In this document: in pieces, positions 59,709 through 64,000 of the stretch | Layout: each line of letters begins with the position of its first letter | Numbering within the stretch: the first letter of the stretch is position 1 | Assembly: GCA_964418745.1 (NCBI GenBank) | Contig: CAYQMX010000006.1 | Coordinates: 196,198-260,197, forward strand | DNA: 64,000 nt | Direction of reading: 5' to 3' | Source: Scleromatobacter sp964418745 | GTDB taxonomy: Bacteria; Pseudomonadota; Gammaproteobacteria; Burkholderiales; Burkholderiaceae_C | Made by a program: the position numbers and the translations under genes | Notes under the pieces: generated by a model | Told to the model about the DNA's origin: nothing | The model's input: the letters and a program-made list of their open reading frames with translations, nothing else | Database searches by the model: none

Positions 59709-60209
59709 CTAGTCGGTGCGCCGCAGCACCAGCCGGAACATCGTGGCCCAGCCGTCCGGCGTCTGCGCCTCGCTCCAGGCCTCGTAGGCCTTGTCGCCCT
59801 GGCGCGTCCAGCGTGCGCGGTAGACCAGCGCCTCGCCGTCGGCGATGTAGCGGGTGTCGGGAAACAGCAGCGCCTCGGGCAGGCTCTCGACGGTGCCGCG
59901 GCTGTAGCCGCCGTCGTTCTCGATGTAGAGGAACTCGACGCGGTTGCCGGCCGAGTCGACGTAGTAGGTGGACTCGCCGACGCCGTTGGGCTGGCCGGGC
60001 CGGCGCACGGTGTGCGTGTCGCGCAGCGCGCGACCGCCGTACAGCCACGCGAAGCAGTGCTCGTCGGTGCCCTTGCCGTCCGGGAAGCTGCCCTTCCAGC
60101 AATGGCCGGCGAGGAATGCCATCGGCTTGAGCAATTCGACGGGCTCCGCGGCCGCCGTGGCGGCGGTGGCCAGGCAGGTCAGGGCGAGGACGGCGAGACG
60201 GTGTTGCAT
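59709..60209 (-). CDS. Secreted protein of unknown function
   Basis: 166 residues with a signal peptide (~1-20, ending ATAAAEP). Mature part: LAGHCWKGSFPDGKGTDEHCFAWLYGGRALRDTH...VEFLYIENDGGYSRGTVE. Two Cys, both in this front half, could form a disulfide. A beta-rich lipocalin/DUF1579-like barrel is plausible from the pattern LAGxW-G and W-T-x-R-L but not certain. Convergent with the EAL gene. Confidence 0.65.
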   Translation of the reverse strand: MQHRLAVLALTCLATAATAAAEPVELLKPMAFLAGHCWKGSFPDGKGTDEHCFAWLYGGRALRDTHTVRRPGQPNGVGESTYYVDSAGNRVEFLYIENDGGYSRGTVESLPEALLFPDTRYIADGEALVYRARWTRQGDKAYEAWSEAQTPDGWATMFRLVLRRTD

Positions 60210-60302
60210 GACGGGCTCCGGTGGCGGGGGCGGGGGCGACACCGGGAGTCTAGCCACGAAGGCGGGCGGCGGGGTGCGCCCCGACGCGCCCGCGCGGGTG
60301 CG

Positions 60303-60617
60303 TCACCCCAGCCCGTGCGCACCCACCAACGCGCGCAGGCGGCGCAGCTCGGACTGCAGGTCGAGGATCAGCGCGGCGGTGTCCAGGTTGGCTCCAAAGT
60401 CGCGTTCCAGGCGGCGCGCGACCAGGGCGCGCTGCAGGTCGGCGCTGCGGAAGTGCCAGCGCTCGGGGGGCTCGGCCGGCGTGTCGACGTGGAGGATCTC
60501 CACCTCGACGAGGCGGACCACCCACTGGTCTTCGGCGCCGACGGCGCGGGCCAGTTCGCGCACGGTCAGCGGCGACGATTCGAGGACGGTGGTGACGATG
60601 GGTTGGCGGGCGCGCAT
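60303..60617 (-). CDS. cbpM: Chaperone modulator CbpM
   Basis: 104 residues, MerR-like all-helical. Pattern LTVRELARAVGAEDQWVVRLVEVEILHVD, then LQRALVARRLERDFGANLDTAALILDLQSELRRLRA fits CbpM. It binds the J domain of CbpA and blocks its action with DnaK. Begins 1 bp after the cbpA stop, so the two are co-expressed. Confidence 0.92.
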   Translation of the reverse strand: MRARQPIVTTVLESSPLTVRELARAVGAEDQWVVRLVEVEILHVDTPAEPPERWHFRSADLQRALVARRLERDFGANLDTAALILDLQSELRRLRALVGAHGLG

Positions 60618-60618
60618 C

Positions 60619-61587
60619 TCAGGCTCCCAGGTGCTGACGCGGGTTGAACGGCGCCGCCTTGGCGAGTTGTTCGTAGGCGGCGCGGGCGGCGTCGCTGTCG
60701 GCGGGCGGCAAGGCGATCTCGAGCAGCAGGTACAGGTGGCCCGGCGGCTTGCCCGGCAGGCCGCGCTCCTTCAGGCGCAGCTTCATGCCGCTGCGCGCGC
60801 CCTTGGGCACGGTGACGTCCACCTGGCCGCCGCCGGGCGTGGGCACCGTCACGTGCGCGCCGAGGGCCGCTTCGGTGGGCGTGACCGGCAGCGTCATGTA
60901 GAGGTCGTGGCCTTCGATGCGGTACAGCTTGTGCGGCGCGATGCGCACCTCCAGGTAGAGGTCGCCGGCCGGCTCGCCGCCGTGGCCGGGCAGGCCCTGC
61001 CCGGCCAGGCGGATGAACTGGCCGGGGCGCACGCCGGCGGGGATCCTGACGTCCAGCGTGCGGTCGACCAGGCGCGGCCGGCCCTGCTCGTCGATCTCCT
61101 GCGCGCGCAGCGACAGCTGGCGCTCGGCGCCGTGCAGGGCGTCCTCCAGCGAGATCTCGATGGCGGCGTGGTGATCCTCGCCGCGTTCCCGGTAGGCGGC
61201 GCGCTGGCCGCCGGCGCCGCGACCGCCGCGGTTGCCGAAGATCGACGAGAAGAACTCGCTGAAGTCGGCGTGGTCGGCGGGGCCCTGCGCGGGGCCGCGG
61301 TGGAACTCGAAGCCCTTGTCCCAGCCGGGCGGCGGCTGGCGGAAGCCGCCGTCGGGGCTGCCGCCGCGCGCGACGTGGTCGGCGAGCTGGTCGTAGGCGG
61401 CGCGCTTCTCCTTGTCGGCGAGCACGTCGCGCGCCTCGTTGATGTCGCGCATCTTCGCGTCCGCGTCGGCTTCCTTGCTGACGTCGGGGTGGTACTTCCG
61501 GGCCAGCTTGCGATAGGCCTTGCGGATGTCGTCGTCGTTGGCGTCGCGGGGGACGCCGAGGGCGCTGTAGTAGTCCTTGAAGTCCAT
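60619..61587 (-). CDS. cbpA: Curved-DNA-binding J-protein CbpA
   Basis: 322 residues. J domain 1-70 with HPD (KYHPDVSKEADADAK), a Gly/Phe-rich linker (PDGGFRQPPPGWDKGFEFHRG) and a C-terminal client domain like DnaJ without the zinc fingers (AIEISLEDALHGAERQLSLRA). Works with DnaK and coats DNA in stationary phase. Operon with cbpM, its inhibitor. Confidence 0.94.
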   Translation of the reverse strand: MDFKDYYSALGVPRDANDDDIRKAYRKLARKYHPDVSKEADADAKMRDINEARDVLADKEKRAAYDQLADHVARGGSPDGGFRQPPPGWDKGFEFHRGPAQGPADHADFSEFFSSIFGNRGGRGAGGQRAAYRERGEDHHAAIEISLEDALHGAERQLSLRAQEIDEQGRPRLVDRTLDVRIPAGVRPGQFIRLAGQGLPGHGGEPAGDLYLEVRIAPHKLYRIEGHDLYMTLPVTPTEAALGAHVTVPTPGGGQVDVTVPKGARSGMKLRLKERGLPGKPPGHLYLLLEIALPPADSDAARAAYEQLAKAAPFNPRQHLGA

Positions 61588-61608
61588 GGCGGTCCGGGCA
61601 GTGGGGGG

Positions 61609-61797
61609 TCAGCGGCGCTTCTGGGCGAGGCGCCTGGCGTTGGCGGTGGCCGTCGAGTGCACCGGCGCGAGCGCCCGGTGCGCCAGCCGCGCGCCGGCGT
61701 CGAACACGTCCAGGCCGGTGCGCACCGCCTTGACGCCCAGCGTGCCCCACCGGAGGAACGGGTTGGCGTACGAGAGGGCGGACGAACGAGATTTCAT
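61609..61797 (-). CDS. Small basic protein, possibly phasin-like
   Basis: 62 residues from MKSRSSALSYANPFLRWGTLGVKAVRTGLDVFDAG. The pattern ANPxLxW...K...DVxxAGARLAHR weakly recalls the start of granule-associated phasins, which read NPxLxWxxLxxKTxEM. Basic end (RRLAQKRR). No ribosome-binding site is obvious. Reality and function uncertain. Confidence 0.45.
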   Translation of the reverse strand: MKSRSSALSYANPFLRWGTLGVKAVRTGLDVFDAGARLAHRALAPVHSTATANARRLAQKRR

Positions 61798-61996
61798 GGC
61801 GGGATCCACGCGCGCCCGACACGGGCGCGACCTGGCTGGCATGGCAAGCGACGAGCGCGACAGTGGCCTGTCCCGGCGGCGCTCTGCAGTCCACCTGGGG
61901 GCGGCCAGGCAGGAATCAAGCCGATGGACGACCGGGCCGCTGGGGCATCCCACGATGCGACATCATGCGCCGGCGTTCCGGCGCCCGAAGCACGGG

Positions 61997-62398
61997 TCAC
62001 TTCTTGATCGTGACCTTCAGGTCGGTCACCTGCTCGGTGTGATCCTTGTCGCCGTAGGCGGTTGCGCGGTCCACGGTGTTGGGATTGGCGCGCTGCGCCA
62101 GGGCACGCGCGGCGTCGTCGCCCTTCAGGTTCCGGCGCTGCACCTGCAGGCGCGGGCCCCGGGCGCGGCCGTCGCGCGCCGCCATGTCGGCGTCTGCCTT
62201 CGCCTTCACGCCGCTGGCCGCCACCTTGGCCGAGGGCACGTCCGCGCGTTGCAACTGCCGATCGGCCGTGGCGGACAGCGCAGCCTTCTTGTGCGTGCGC
62301 GCCGAGCCGTCCAGGTTGACGTCCTGGCCGGGGGCGGCCTGGGCCGCGCCGGCCAGCGCCAGCAGGGTGGCGGCCGTGAGGAATCGGATCGTGCGCAT
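61997..62398 (-). CDS. Secreted basic protein of unknown function
   Basis: 133 residues, signal peptide ~1-21 (ends AAQAA), AGGAG before the ATG. The mature part is hydrophilic and basic (SARTHKKAALSATADRQLQRADV..., RARGPRLQVQRRNLKGDDAARAL) with an ending TVDRATAYGDKDHTEQVTDLKVTIKK. No recognised domain. Adjacent to the sensor kinase but 64 bp away on the same strand. Confidence 0.6.
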   Translation of the reverse strand: MRTIRFLTAATLLALAGAAQAAPGQDVNLDGSARTHKKAALSATADRQLQRADVPSAKVAASGVKAKADADMAARDGRARGPRLQVQRRNLKGDDAARALAQRANPNTVDRATAYGDKDHTEQVTDLKVTIKK

Positions 62399-62462
62399 CG
62401 GAGGCTCCTGGCGGCCCGGACAGGCCGCCCTGGCCTGGGCGAGGCAAGGCGCGCGCCCGCGC

Positions 62463-63944
62463 TCAGCCGGCGCCGGCAGGCAGCGGCAGCGTGACCGTGA
62501 TCTCCAGCCCCGGCTGCGCGTTGCGCAGGGCCAGCGTGCCGCCGTGCGCCTCGGCCACCAGCTTGCACAGGTACAGCCCCAGGCCGACGCCGCCGGTGCT
62601 GCGCAGGCGCGCCGCGTCGGCGCGGTAGAAGGCCTCGGCGGCGTGCTGCAGCTGGCTCTCGTCCATGCCGGGGCCGAAGTCGCGCACCGTCAACTGCTGG
62701 GCCTGCGGCGCGGCCGCGGTGCGCACCAATGGGGCCTGGCCGGACTCGCTGCCGTGGCGCAGGGCGTTGTCGACGAGGTTGCGCACCAGCAGGCGCATGC
62801 GGGCGCGGTCCAGCGCCAGCGCGGGCAGGGCGTCGTCCACTTGCAGCGTGACCGCGCCGGCGGCGGCCTGGGCGTCGCATTGCTCGTGGACGATCTCCGC
62901 CAGCGTCGACGCCTCGGTGTGCAGCGCCGCGTGGCCGCCGGCCTGCACGTCGGCCAGGCGCTCGCTCTCCAGCAGGTCCGTGATCAGGTCGCGCATCTCG
63001 CCCAGGTCGCGCAGCAGCGCGCTGCGCTCGCCGCTCTCGTCGATCAGCTCCGCGTTCATGCGGGCGCGCGCCAGCGGCGAGCGCAGCTCGTGGCTGATCG
63101 CCAGCAGCAGCTGGCGCTTGGCGTCGAGCATGTGGTGCAGCCGTGCGGCCATGGCGTTGATCTGCTCGGCCAGGTCGCCCAGCTCGTCGTGGTTGCGCGG
63201 CACGATGGGCTGCGAGAAGTCGCCCTGGCCGTAGCGCACCGCGCCCTCGCGCAGCGCCACCAGCGGGTGCAGCATGTGGCGCACCCAGGCGTAGGCGAGC
63301 GCGGTGAACAGCAGCAGCAGGGCCAGCGTGGCCCAGCCGATGTGCTCGGCGCGCGCCTCGTGCGAAGTGTCGGCCAGGCTGAAGACGATGCGATGGCCGT
63401 CCGGCAGCCGCCGCACGACGCGCCACAGGCCGGGGTCGATGTCGGTGTCGAGCGCCAGGTGGTGCGGCCCGCCGCGCAGGCCCATGCGCGGCGGCGCGTC
63501 CGAAGCCGGGTGCGGCGGCCGGCGCGGCTCCGGCACCACCAGGGGCAGCGGGTCGCCGTTGGGCAGCGTCACCACCGCGTGGCGCGGCGGCCGCGGCGGC
63601 GCCAGCTCGCCCGGGGGCGGCGGGGGCGGCGGCGGTTCGTCGGCCGAATCCCAGTTGACCTGCGGCCCCTCGATGCGGATGTGCAGCGGCAGGCGCTGCG
63701 CCAGCAGGCGGGCGCGGTCGACATCGGGCGGCAGGCCGATCTCGGCCACCAGCGTGTCGGTGTAGTTCATCACCAGCGGGCGCAGGGTCTCGTGCCAACC
63801 CACGCGCTGCAGCACATGCATGCCCAGCATGAACGTGACCGCCACGGCCACGGCCAGCACGACGAACAGGCCCACGAGGCGCGCGCCCAGCGACGGGAAG
63901 CGCGCGCGCCAGCGCGAGGGCGTCGGCGCGGGGGATGCGCTCAT
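62463..63944 (-). CDS. Sensor histidine kinase (RstB/CpxA-like)
   Basis: 493 residues. Membrane helices ~23-45 and ~203-221 enclose a periplasmic domain with a Pro-rich stretch (103-120). HAMP ~225-275, His285 in AISHELRSPLARAR, HATPase with NLVDNALRHG, DFGPGMD and GVGLGLYLCKLV. The start ATGAGC has GGAGG 7 nt upstream, both supplied by a copy of the 65-bp repeat unit. The window ends before its probable response regulator gene. Confidence 0.9.
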   Translation of the reverse strand: MSASPAPTPSRWRARFPSLGARLVGLFVVLAVAVAVTFMLGMHVLQRVGWHETLRPLVMNYTDTLVAEIGLPPDVDRARLLAQRLPLHIRIEGPQVNWDSADEPPPPPPPPGELAPPRPPRHAVVTLPNGDPLPLVVPEPRRPPHPASDAPPRMGLRGGPHHLALDTDIDPGLWRVVRRLPDGHRIVFSLADTSHEARAEHIGWATLALLLLFTALAYAWVRHMLHPLVALREGAVRYGQGDFSQPIVPRNHDELGDLAEQINAMAARLHHMLDAKRQLLLAISHELRSPLARARMNAELIDESGERSALLRDLGEMRDLITDLLESERLADVQAGGHAALHTEASTLAEIVHEQCDAQAAAGAVTLQVDDALPALALDRARMRLLVRNLVDNALRHGSESGQAPLVRTAAAPQAQQLTVRDFGPGMDESQLQHAAEAFYRADAARLRSTGGVGLGLYLCKLVAEAHGGTLALRNAQPGLEITVTLPLPAGAG

Positions 63945-64000
63945 AAGGCAACCTCCGGCCTGCGGCCTGCGGTGCGAGCGCCCTTCGGAGCGGCCGGGCG
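63941..64000 (-). CDS. C-terminal end of an upstream gene, repeat-derived tail (5' end outside window)
   Basis: The minus-strand frame reading RPAAPKGARTAGRRPEVAL ends at TGA 63943-63941, overlapping the kinase ATG (TTATGA). This is the same frame and peptide as the mini-ORFs at 35185 (AAPKGAR-A--RR-EVA). It is probably the tail of the kinase's response regulator, extended by the repeat; only 20 codons are visible, so this is a guess from position. Confidence 0.4.
   Translation of the reverse strand, partial: RPAAPKGARTAGRRPEVAL
63945..64000 (-). repeat. Diverged inverted copy of the 65-bp repeat unit
   Basis: On the minus strand 56 bases match the end of the unit at 35185 with about six differences. 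It keeps the hairpin with a paired change (GGCC-GCA-GGCC instead of GTCC-GCA-GGAC), the GGAGG and the 7-nt spacing to ATGAGC. Confidence 0.85.

Overview
The window is high-GC DNA, rich in G+C at third codon positions, from a betaproteobacterium, most likely Burkholderiales of the Rubrivivax/Leptothrix kind. That placement is an inference from gene families (SHP/DHC haem proteins, CbpA-CbpM, DUF1631, DUF1415, OPT transporter, short ArgC) and not from a marker gene. It is densely coded. No rRNA, tRNA or CRISPR was seen. The first ~9.5 kb is visibly less GC-rich than the rest and holds gene debris, so it looks like accessory DNA.

Layout. 1-3.3 kb: the end of moaA, then a leftward arsenic operon (arsR, a broken arsC, arsC, an AqpS-type channel) next to a Tn3-type transposase remnant. 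3.5-8.9 kb: a haem-protein region with cytochrome b561, a QseB/QseC-like two-component system, the SHP monohaem cytochrome, the DHC dihaem cytochrome and a b561-DHC fusion. 9.2-13.6 kb: a zinc-ribbon protein, a BON lipoprotein, a CDF transporter and a P-type ATPase. Three promoters in this stretch carry the same hexamer-N5-hexamer box, suggesting one local regulon of the two-component system.

13.6-26.3 kb: argC/lysR divergent pair, a MacB-like ABC exporter with its adaptor, an acyl-CoA synthetase, a PAS histidine kinase and a TonB-dependent receptor. 26.4-37.8 kb: a DUF1631 protein, then a lipid gene group (GT2 and GT4 glycosyltransferases, LplT-like transporter, Mpo1-like protein, class III aminotransferase, phosphatidylserine-decarboxylase-like protein, UPF0104 membrane protein, MATE pump). 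Sites resembling Pho boxes precede the LplT-like and Mpo1-like genes, so the group may remodel membrane lipids during phosphate starvation. Between the decarboxylase and UPF0104 genes lie tandem 65-bp repeats that form a chain of coupled mini-ORFs, each ending in a Shine-Dalgarno sequence and a new ATG. A diverged copy of the same unit sits just before the last histidine kinase, at the window end.

38-50 kb: OPT transporter, Tag glycosylase, an AraC regulator divergent from a tightly coupled AGPS-like/GlpD-like/FGGY-kinase operon, small enzymes and an uncharacterised lipoprotein pair. 50-64 kb: BON lipoprotein, S53 peptidase, FMN reductase, cupin, AqpZ, CYTH protein, DbpA helicase, methyltransferase, REC-EAL protein, cbpA-cbpM and a sensor kinase.
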